Shown: in pieces, positions 1-4,890 of the stretch | Layout of the letters: each line of letters begins with the position of its first letter | Numbering within the stretch: position 1 is the stretch's first letter | Source: an uncultured Fretibacterium sp. | Lineage (GTDB): Bacteria > Synergistota > Synergistia > Synergistales > Aminobacteriaceae | Direction of reading: 5' to 3' | DNA: 11,154 nt | Assembly (NCBI RefSeq): GCF_963548695.1 | Contig: NZ_CAUUWA010000072.1 | Location: 1 to 11,154 of the forward strand | Notes under the pieces: model-generated | The model's input: the letters and a program-made list of their open reading frames with translations, nothing else | What the model was told of the DNA's origin: nothing | The model's database searches: none | Program-made: the position numbers and the translations under genes

Positions 1-336
1 CGTGCCGGGGCCGGAGGGCGGCGGTTCGAGGTCGTAGACCTCGGCAATCGCTCCCTCCGGGGTTCGGTCCTCGAAGACCTTCCGGGATCCGGGGTCGCCG
101 GTGACGTGCTCCGGTGCCACCCGAGGCGGCTTTCCGGCGGCCAGCTGCGCGCGGACCCAGCGGCGGCAGACCTCGATCTGCGACGACAGGGCCGCCCGCT
201 CCTCCGAGCGTCTCATCGCCGCCATCAGGGACTCCTGGGACCATGAGAGGCTCAGGAACAGCCACGTCAGGAGCGAGCCCGCCATCAGGCAGAGAACCAC
301 CACCCCAGCCAAGGCGAGGCCCTTGCGCCGCCTCAT
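1..336 (-). CDS. Small N-terminally anchored protein of pilin cluster, PilX-like (partial, runs off left edge)
   Basis: The visible 112 codons begin at an ATG whose first four bases overlap the stop of the upstream PilW-like gene (ATGA), so translation is probably coupled. A GGAGGG ribosome binding site lies 10 bases before the start. The protein opens with four charged residues (MRRRK), then one hydrophobic segment at about residues 6-32, then a charged, Arg/Glu-rich region with a single Cys. There is no classical G-F-x-x-x-E prepilin cleavage motif, which fits the looser N-terminus of PilX-type accessory proteins of type IV pili. Position after PilV- and PilW-like genes is the usual place for PilX. 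The C-terminus is outside the window, so the family call rests on topology and context and is tentative. Confidence 0.6.
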   Translation of the reverse strand, partial: MRRRKGLALAGVVVLCLMAGSLLTWLFLSLSWSQESLMAAMRRSEERAALSSQIEVCRRWVRAQLAAGKPPRVAPEHVTGDPGSRKVFEDRTPEGAIAEVYDLEPPPSGPGT

Positions 337-1304
337 AAGTTCTCGGCCCTCCAGGATGCCCGGGAGACGTGCAGCTCGTGGCGCGAAAAGACCGACCTCC
401 ACGGGGCTTCTCCGGGCCACGACGGCGGCCTGGGGACGGGACCGAAGACGGCGGGGCCCCCCGAGGTCAGAACCCACAGGTCGAGGCATTTCAAAGCCGG
501 CCGCCACTCGAACCAGAGGGCCAGCACCCCGTCCTCGAGCGGTTGAAAGTAGGGCGGATACCATGCAGTCCGCAGCTCCTGGAAGCAGAGCGTCCCGTTT
601 ATCACGCCAAAGCGCTCCCCGCGCATCAGGAACAGATCGTTTATGGGTGGAACCTCGACGGGCCCCGGAACCCCGGCCGCCAGCTCCAGGGACACCTCCG
701 CCCCCGAATGCCCCTCGATGAAAAAAGGATACCCCGTCAAGGGCAGGGAAACCCAGCTCCTGAGGTCGCGCGAACGTCCAACGGCCGAAGCTGTGCTTCC
801 CCAATCCCCCAGGCTGCCGGAAAGGACGGAGAACCTCGCCCCCTCCCCGGGGTCCAGGGAGACGGGACCTCCCCCAGCGGTCCCCAACACGATACCGGAC
901 GGAACCGCATACAGGAGGCAGAGCCCGCTCCCACGGAACACCCCGCCCTCGTCCCCGGCAGGCTCGGGCGAAGCCCCGCCCAACGTCTTATAAACCTGGA
1001 GAGGGCGGCTCCGGTCCGTCCAGGTCGCGACCAGCGGGGCGCCGGAGGAGCCGTACCCGAAGGCCCGCCGCAAAAGCGAGCCCGTGCGGCACGAGGACAG
1101 CCCAAGCCCCGCGTGGAGCACCCGCGGCTCAAGATACGACAGGACGCGCTCCCCCCGGTCCCGCGCCAGGAGGAGCCGGGACACCCGCTCGGAGGACAGG
1201 ACGAACCACCGCCCCGCCGCGAGGACAATGGCCCCCACGACCGAGCCCACCACCAGCGCCGTCAGCACCTCGACGAGCAGAAAGCCCCGGCCCCGCCCGG
1301 TCAA
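333..1304 (-). CDS. PilW-like type IV prepilin / minor pseudopilin
   Basis: This is a protein of 323 residues with a class III prepilin leader: a 7-residue Arg/Gly-rich leader ending in Gly, then FLLVEVL with Glu at mature position 5, followed by a hydrophobic stretch to about residue 31. Prepilin peptidase would cut between G7 and F8. The rest is a large globular domain with few charged clusters, typical in size for PilW/ComGF-like minor pilins that help start pilus assembly. The chosen start is a TTG (1304-1302) overlapping the TGA of the PilV-like gene, with GAGGGT placed just upstream. The frame stays open 116 codons further upstream, but that stretch lies over the PilV-like gene and would put the leader in the middle of a protein, so it is rejected. 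The stop overlaps the next gene. The family name is from N-terminus, size and gene order. Confidence 0.75.
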   Translation of the reverse strand: MTGRGRGFLLVEVLTALVVGSVVGAIVLAAGRWFVLSSERVSRLLLARDRGERVLSYLEPRVLHAGLGLSSCRTGSLLRRAFGYGSSGAPLVATWTDRSRPLQVYKTLGGASPEPAGDEGGVFRGSGLCLLYAVPSGIVLGTAGGGPVSLDPGEGARFSVLSGSLGDWGSTASAVGRSRDLRSWVSLPLTGYPFFIEGHSGAEVSLELAAGVPGPVEVPPINDLFLMRGERFGVINGTLCFQELRTAWYPPYFQPLEDGVLALWFEWRPALKCLDLWVLTSGGPAVFGPVPRPPSWPGEAPWRSVFSRHELHVSRASWRAENL

Positions 1305-1639
1305 AATACCCTCGTCACGACCAACGCCGAGCCCGACAGGCCGGACCGGACCTCGAGCGTCACCCGAACCTCCCCACCCCTCCCCGTCCGAGAGGTCCAG
1401 GAAAAGGTGGCATCTCCCCCGGGAAGGCTGCGGGGCATGGCGTCGAGGGCGGCGGAACGCACCGGTCGCCTCAGGTGGTTGAACCACCACTCCGCCCCAT
1501 AGAGGCGGTCGTCGGCGGCTTTCATGCTCACGGGTGCCAGGACCCCAACCCCGAACGCGGAGAAGAGGGGCGGCAGGACCAGCGTCAGGACGAGCAGGGC
1601 CACCAGCACCTCCACGAGCGTATCGCCCCTTCTCCTCAT
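1301..1639 (-). CDS. PilV-like type IV prepilin / minor pseudopilin
   Basis: This short protein of 112 residues has the prepilin signature MRRRG followed by DTLVEVLVALLVL: leader of five residues, cleavage after Gly, Glu at mature position 5, hydrophobic helix to about residue 27. Mature position 1 is Asp rather than the usual Phe or Met. The globular part is small and hydrophilic. The start is supported by an AAGGTGGTGA ribosome binding site (1655-1646), nearly perfect against the 16S tail, six bases before ATG. It is the first gene of a three-gene overlapping pilin set and lies 61 bases after the helicase stop on the same strand, so it may be cotranscribed with the helicase. Likely role: minor pilin in a type IV pilus or DNA-uptake pseudopilus; which of the two cannot be told here. 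Confidence 0.75.
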   Translation of the reverse strand: MRRRGDTLVEVLVALLVLTLVLPPLFSAFGVGVLAPVSMKAADDRLYGAEWWFNHLRRPVRSAALDAMPRSLPGGDATFSWTSRTGRGGEVRVTLEVRSGLSGSALVVTRVF

Positions 1640-1640
1640 G

Positions 1641-1679
1641 TTTTTTCACCACCTTTTCCCACCATCTTTTTTCGCCATC
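1641..1679. repeat. 13-nt imperfect tandem repeat, three units, in helicase-pilin spacer
   Basis: Plus-strand units are TTTTTTCACCACC (1641-1653), TTTTCCCACCATC (1654-1666) and TTTTTTCGCCATC (1667-1679), differing from each other at two or three positions; a decayed fourth copy may lie at 1684-1695. On the minus strand the unit nearest the PilV-like gene reads GGTGGTGAAAAAA and forms most of that gene's ribosome binding site. Confidence 0.75.
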
Positions 1680-1700
1680 CCCGATTTCCCCATCCCGATA

Positions 1701-3623
1701 TCAGTGCTCCCGGACCGGGGAGCCGTTTCCCTCCCTCAGGGACATCCGGGTGCACCGGCAGGAGGGAAGGGCCTCCAGCACCCGCCAGTCCCGGCGCTCC
1801 ACGGCGCGGCCGTCCAGAAGAACCACCCTGCCGTGGTCGGACGAGCTGCGGATCAGGCGCCCGACGGCCTGACGCAGGAACATCCGCGCGTTGGGAAGCG
1901 TGACCCGAACGAAGCCCTTCCCCTCCTCCAGCTCGTTGCGCGCCCGCACCAGCGGGTCTCCCGGATGGGGAAAGGGGATGCGGTCCACGATCACCTGGGT
2001 CAGCCCCTCCCCCGGGACGTCCACGCCCTCGCGGAAGGACACGCTCCCTATGAGGACGGACGTCTCGTCCTCACGGAATCGCGCGAGGAGCTCCCTCTGG
2101 GGCAGCTCGCCCTGGACCAGCACCGCATAGCCGCCCTCCCCCTCCCGCATCCTCCGCGCAAAGGCCCTGAGGAGCCTCAGGGAGGACAGGAGGACGAGCG
2201 TCCGGCCCCCGTTTTCGTCGCACAGTTTCTTCATGACGCGGCACATCGTGTCGTCGTACCCCTTGCCCCCGACGGGCAGGCCGACGTCCACAACCCATAT
2301 CTCCATCTGCCGGGCGAAGTCGAAGGGGGAGGGGACCGCCAGGGTCCGGTCCGGGGTTATCCCCGACTCCCCGGACCAGAACGAGAAATCGCCGGACAGC
2401 GTCAGCGTGGCCGAGCTCAGCACGATCTTCTCGGGGTCCTCCCGCTCCAGGACGTCCCGCACGATCTCCGCCGCGGCGACCGGCATGCTCGTCAGGGACT
2501 CCCCATCCCCCCAGTAGGCCCAGCCGGGAAAACGGCCGACCTCCAGGCACCAGAGCAGGGACTTCTTGAAGGAGCGAACCTCGTCAATCCAGTTCATCAG
2601 CTCCGCTCCCTCGGCAAGGGCGGACGGGTTGGCAAAGTCCCCGGCCATGAAGCGGTCCTCGATCCCCCGCAGGGCGTGAAGCTCCCGGTCCAGGCCGTCC
2701 GTCAGGGCCCTGCCGAGGCGCAGCAGGTCCGGGTCGCAGGACGAGAGACCCCCGTCCCGGGGCATCCGCAGCCGGACCGCGTCGAAGAGCACCCTCAGCG
2801 CCGAGCGGCAACGCCCGGCCTCCTCCCTCACCGCGGAGGGCTCGACGGAATGGGTGCGCAGCAGGGCGTCAAACCCCTGGATGACGCGGGGGCTCAGGAT
2901 GGAGGCCAAACCATCCGCGCCGGCGCGTATGGCCGAGGCGCTCCGCGCCACGTCCGGCATCCGATGCGCCTCGTCGCAGATCAGCCAGTCGTAGCGCACG
3001 GGGAAGGCCCCGCCCCCCTCGAGGATGTGCGAGAAAAAGAGGTGATAGTTGGCGACCACGACGTCCCAGTCCTGAGCGCTCCGATAGGCCCGGATGACGA
3101 AGCAGCGGCTCCGGTAGGGACAGCTCGTCCCGATGCAGCCCCGCCCCCCCGCCGTCAGCCGGGCCAGCACGGGATGGTCCCCCCCGGCGTTCAGCTCGGA
3201 GAGGTCTCCGGTCTCCGTCTCCGCCAGCCATGTCGGGATGTCGGACAAAGCGCCGTCGGGCTCCGAAAAGAGCGATGGGGAGGCGTCCGTGGCGCCTGGA
3301 GAGAGAAGGGCCGCCCCCTTGCGGAGACAGGCGTAATGGGAGCGCCCCTTCAGGAGCCCGAAGCTGAAGTCCCGACCCAGGAGTCCCGCCAGACGCGGGA
3401 GGTCCTTGCCGATCAGCTGTTCCTGAAGCGCGATCCCGGCCGTCAGGAACAGGATACGCCGCTCCCCCGCGGCCTCCCGGAGGGCGGGGACGAGGAGCGC
3501 GAAGGTCTTGCCCACCCCAGGGGGGGCCTCGGCCGCAAAGGTCCTCTCCAAGGGGGAGCGAAGGAACTCCTGGACGGCCAGGGCCAGTTCGAGCTGCTGC
3601 GGGCGGAACTCATACCCCGGCAT
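1701..3623 (-). CDS. DinG/YoaA-type ATP-dependent DNA helicase (XPD-like, Fe-S); true start probably near 3677
   Basis: This superfamily 2 helicase unwinds DNA 5'-to-3' in the known family. From the first ATG it has 640 residues. Motifs in order: RPQQ near residue 7, Walker A APPGVGKT at 33-40, four cysteines at 99, 163, 168 and 174 that match the Fe-S ligands of DinG/XPD, DEAH box at 217-220, and a C-terminal QAVGRLIR motif VI. No exonuclease domain is fused to the N-terminus, unlike the DinG of Bacillus. The frame stays open upstream of the ATG, and the 18 residues before it (ITDSTLEKFYSPSGPLSH) continue the family's F-x-P-x-G-x-L...PG(Y/F) N-terminus. An ATC at 3677 follows GGGAGG by six bases, whereas the ATG has no good ribosome binding site. 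The coordinates given use the first standard start. It is divergent from rpsT and upstream of the pilin genes. DinG versus YoaA is not decided. Confidence 0.9.
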   Translation of the reverse strand: MPGYEFRPQQLELALAVQEFLRSPLERTFAAEAPPGVGKTFALLVPALREAAGERRILFLTAGIALQEQLIGKDLPRLAGLLGRDFSFGLLKGRSHYACLRKGAALLSPGATDASPSLFSEPDGALSDIPTWLAETETGDLSELNAGGDHPVLARLTAGGRGCIGTSCPYRSRCFVIRAYRSAQDWDVVVANYHLFFSHILEGGGAFPVRYDWLICDEAHRMPDVARSASAIRAGADGLASILSPRVIQGFDALLRTHSVEPSAVREEAGRCRSALRVLFDAVRLRMPRDGGLSSCDPDLLRLGRALTDGLDRELHALRGIEDRFMAGDFANPSALAEGAELMNWIDEVRSFKKSLLWCLEVGRFPGWAYWGDGESLTSMPVAAAEIVRDVLEREDPEKIVLSSATLTLSGDFSFWSGESGITPDRTLAVPSPFDFARQMEIWVVDVGLPVGGKGYDDTMCRVMKKLCDENGGRTLVLLSSLRLLRAFARRMREGEGGYAVLVQGELPQRELLARFREDETSVLIGSVSFREGVDVPGEGLTQVIVDRIPFPHPGDPLVRARNELEEGKGFVRVTLPNARMFLRQAVGRLIRSSSDHGRVVLLDGRAVERRDWRVLEALPSCRCTRMSLREGNGSPVREH

Positions 3624-3674
3624 ATGCGACAGGGGACCGGACGGGGAATAAAATTTTTCGAGCGTGGAGTCCGT

Positions 3675-3689
3675 GATATAATTCCTCCC
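3675..3689 (-). promoter_or_regulatory. Shine-Dalgarno GGGAGG and candidate ATC start of the helicase
   Basis: On the minus strand GGGAGG (3689-3684) is followed six bases later by ATC (3677-3675), in frame with the helicase. No ATG, GTG or TTG lies in this frame between the upstream TAG and the ATG at 3623. Spacing is ideal for initiation, so the gene either uses a rare AUC start or the base at 3675 is an error or mutation of an original ATG. Confidence 0.5.
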
Positions 3690-3701
3690 GATACACGATA
3701 A

Positions 3702-3733
3702 CGGGCCGGGCCGGGCCGGAGGCCCATCCTCCG
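3702..3733. repeat. CGGGC triplet repeat and perfect 6-bp hairpin in the divergent region
   Basis: Three tandem CGGGC units (3702-3716) abut a perfect inverted repeat CGGAGG / CCTCCG (3717-3722 and 3728-3733, loop CCCAT). In the helicase leader RNA this would be a stable GC hairpin about 40 bases before the GGGAGG site. No T-tract suited to termination follows on either strand. Function unknown. Confidence 0.5.
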
Positions 3734-3754
3734 TCTTGTTTTGGAGCGGACATC

Positions 3755-3784
3755 TTGCGCTTCCATTATACAGAATGTTACAAT
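3755..3784 (+). promoter_or_regulatory. Candidate sigma-70-type promoter of rpsT
   Basis: TTGCGC (3755-3760) and TACAAT (3779-3784) are separated by 18 bases. Transcription would start near 3791 and give a leader of about 93 nt before rpsT. The -35 is imperfect; the call rests on the -10 match and position. Confidence 0.45.
3765..3770 (-). promoter_or_regulatory. Candidate -10 element for the helicase transcript
   Basis: The minus strand reads TGTATAATGG here, with a perfect TATAAT at 3770-3765. No good -35 is seen 16-18 bases upstream, so this is weak. It would overlap the divergent rpsT promoter and give a leader of roughly 80 nt before the candidate ATC start. Confidence 0.3.
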
Positions 3785-3867
3785 GCCCTGGCTATGGTTT
3801 GCCACGAGTCCGAGTTTGGCGGAGACGACGCCAAGGATGAGGATTTCCGGCTTTCAGTTTTTCAGTG

Positions 3868-3876
3868 AGGAGGTGA
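3868..3876 (+). promoter_or_regulatory. Full-length Shine-Dalgarno of rpsT
   Basis: AGGAGGTGA, complementary to nine bases of the 16S 3' tail, lies seven bases before the ATG of rpsT. It fixes the start and predicts strong translation. Confidence 0.85.
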
Positions 3877-3883
3877 CCTGGAA

Positions 3884-4150
3884 ATGCCCAACAAACAGTC
3901 GGCCAAGAGGCGTGTCCGCATCGCCGAGCGCAATCGCATCTACAATCGGTACTGGACGACGCGGTGCAGGAACGCCGTGAAGAAGGTCCTCGAGGCCGTC
4001 GAGGCGAAGGACGGCGAGGCGGCGGCCAGCAGCTTCGACATGGCGCAGAGCGTCATCGACAAGGCAGTGGTCAAGGGCGTCATGCACCGCAACACGGCGA
4101 CGCGGCGCAAGAAGATGATGGCCCTTCGCATCAAAAGCCTCGGCGCCTGA
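3884..4150 (+). CDS. rpsT: 30S ribosomal protein S20
   Basis: S20 binds 16S rRNA early in assembly of the small ribosomal subunit. The 88-residue length is normal for the family. The N-terminus MPNKQSAKRRVRIAERNR is the basic, first-helix region typical of S20, and the C-terminal HRNTATRRKKMMALRIKSL matches the conserved family end. The start follows a nine-base Shine-Dalgarno. It is a single-gene transcript: its own candidate promoter lies at 3755-3784 and a rho-independent terminator ends it at about 4241. In E. coli S20 represses its own translation; nothing in this leader lets me say whether that holds here. Confidence 0.97.
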   Translation: MPNKQSAKRRVRIAERNRIYNRYWTTRCRNAVKKVLEAVEAKDGEAAASSFDMAQSVIDKAVVKGVMHRNTATRRKKMMALRIKSLGA

Positions 4151-4169
4151 TCTTCGCTGGACGCGAAGA
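4151..4169 (+). other. Hairpin directly after the rpsT stop codon
   Basis: TCTTCGC (4151-4157) and GCGAAGA (4163-4169) form a perfect 7-bp stem with loop TGGAC, starting at the base after TGA. No T-tract follows, so it is more likely a 3'-end stabilising structure than a terminator; the real terminator lies about 40 bases downstream. Confidence 0.6.
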
Positions 4170-4205
4170 GGCTTCTGGTGCTTTGCTGGAAAACCGGTTC
4201 TGGAG

Positions 4206-4241
4206 AAAGAGGGGGCGCCCGCTGCGGCAGCCTCTTTTTTT
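4206..4241 (+). terminator. Rho-independent terminator of rpsT
   Basis: AAAGAGG (4206-4212) pairs with CCTCTTT (4231-4237) around a GC-rich centre that can pair further, followed by a run of seven T (4235-4241). It separates rpsT from the ATPase operon. Confidence 0.8.
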
Positions 4242-4281
4242 ATCCTGATTATTTGTCCTGTATTCGTCCTATATAGAGTTT

Positions 4282-4309
4282 TGCATATTGACTCCTGGTA
4301 AAATATGCA
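4282..4309. promoter_or_regulatory. AT-rich 8-bp inverted repeat upstream of the ATPase promoter
   Basis: TGCATATT (4282-4289) and AATATGCA (4302-4309) form a perfect inverted repeat with a 12-base spacer, about 24 bases upstream of the -35 box. Size and position would suit a dimeric regulator's operator. A T-rich stretch follows (4310-4321), so a weak second terminator is the alternative. Confidence 0.4.
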
Positions 4310-4332
4310 TTTTTGTTTTATTCTGCATTTCC

Positions 4333-4362
4333 TTAACAAAACTCCTGATTATCGCTTATAAT
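4333..4362 (+). promoter_or_regulatory. Sigma-70-type promoter of the V-type ATPase operon
   Basis: TTAACA (4333-4338), an 18-base spacer, then a perfect TATAAT (4357-4362). This is the best promoter match in the window. Transcription would start near 4369, leaving a leader of about 190 nt before the first gene. Confidence 0.7.
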
Positions 4363-4383
4363 GATGAGCGTGTATCTGTCCGT

Positions 4384-4431
4384 CTTCCCGGCGTTTTCGG
4401 CCGGACGGCGCGACAGAGGCACTGTTTTTTT
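4384..4431 (+). other. Leader hairpin followed by small stem and T-tract
   Basis: CCGGC and GCCGG, extended by CCGT and ACGG with an unpaired bulge on the 5' side, form a hairpin in the first part of the ATPase leader. A short ACAG / CTGT stem ending in a T run of seven or eight follows it. This could be a weak attenuator; the stem before the T-tract is only four pairs. Confidence 0.3.
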
Positions 4432-4490
4432 GTCTCTCCGACGCGGCATGTCTTTCGGGAAAGGCCACGGTGGGAGGACGGTTGCACGAC

Positions 4491-4554
4491 GGAGGGAGAA
4501 GGACATCCCCCTCCCGTATCTTGGATGGAACCAGTATCTTTCGGGAGGAGGTGA
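4491..4554 (+). promoter_or_regulatory. Leader element: ribosome binding site of the first ATPase gene with sequestering and alternative stems
   Basis: The Shine-Dalgarno AGGAGGTGA (4546-4554) is six bases before the GTG start. CCTCCCG (4510-4516) is perfectly complementary to CGGGAGG (4542-4548), which covers half of the Shine-Dalgarno, with a 25-base loop that carries GTATCTT twice. The same pyrimidine tract can instead pair with GGAGGG at 4491-4496. The two pairings exclude each other, as in translational switches. Purine/pyrimidine tracts are common in such GC-rich DNA, so chance pairing remains possible. Confidence 0.45.
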
Positions 4555-4560
4555 ACTTGA

Positions 4561-4890
4561 GTGGCGGAGAAAAACCTGATAGACGAGATCAAGGCGGCAG
4601 AGGACAAGGCGGCGGCAAGCGTCCGGGAGGCGAAGGCGGCTGCAGTCCGGAGGTTGAACCAGGCTCAGACCGAGGCGGAGAACACCGTCAAGGAGGCTCG
4701 CCAGTCGGCGGCGCGGCAGTTCCGCGAGAGCATCCAGGCGGCGGAGGAGAGCGCCGAGGGCAGGGCGAGGGCCATCGTAAGCGCCCGAGAGGCGGAGGCC
4801 AGGGCCTTCCAGGCGGAGCACAAGGGGAAGGTCGCGGGCGTGGCCTCGTGGATAACGGAAGAGGTGATGGGTAAGTATGGGCGTGGCTAA
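4561..4890 (+). CDS. V-type ATPase subunit H/G (peripheral stalk coiled coil)
   Basis: This 109-residue protein (GTG start) is almost wholly Ala/Glu/Lys/Arg-rich, predicted as one long helix suited to a coiled coil from about residue 5 to 95. In V/A-type ATPases such a small protein (NtpF in Enterococcus, AhaH in archaea) pairs with subunit E to form the peripheral stalk that holds the catalytic head against rotation. It is the first gene of the operon, exactly where ntpF stands, and its end overlaps the subunit I gene by 14 bases. The start is fixed by a nine-base Shine-Dalgarno six bases upstream. Sequence alone is low-complexity, so context carries much of the call. Confidence 0.85.
   Translation: MAEKNLIDEIKAAEDKAAASVREAKAAAVRRLNQAQTEAENTVKEARQSAARQFRESIQAAEESAEGRARAIVSAREAEARAFQAEHKGKVAGVASWITEEVMGKYGRG

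Noticed and set aside
333..1652. 439-residue minus-strand reading frame starting at 1652
   Set aside because: The first 116 codons lie over the PilV-like gene in another frame and are low-quality Arg/Gly/Pro sequence. The prepilin leader and a ribosome binding site place the start at TTG 1304.
1524..3701. Long plus-strand open frame (725 codons) opposite the helicase
   Set aside because: It is the antisense shadow of the helicase in GC-rich DNA; the translation is Gly/Pro/Arg-rich with no family features, while the minus strand has complete helicase motifs.
3702..3716. Possible G-quadruplex in the CGGGC repeats
   Set aside because: Only three short G runs are contiguous here with CC between them; hairpin pairing is more likely and nothing supports a quadruplex.
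4361..4579. 72-codon open frame across the ATPase leader
   Set aside because: Its start codons lie in or next to the -10 box, before the likely transcription start, with no ribosome binding site, and its end overlaps the first ATPase gene out of frame.
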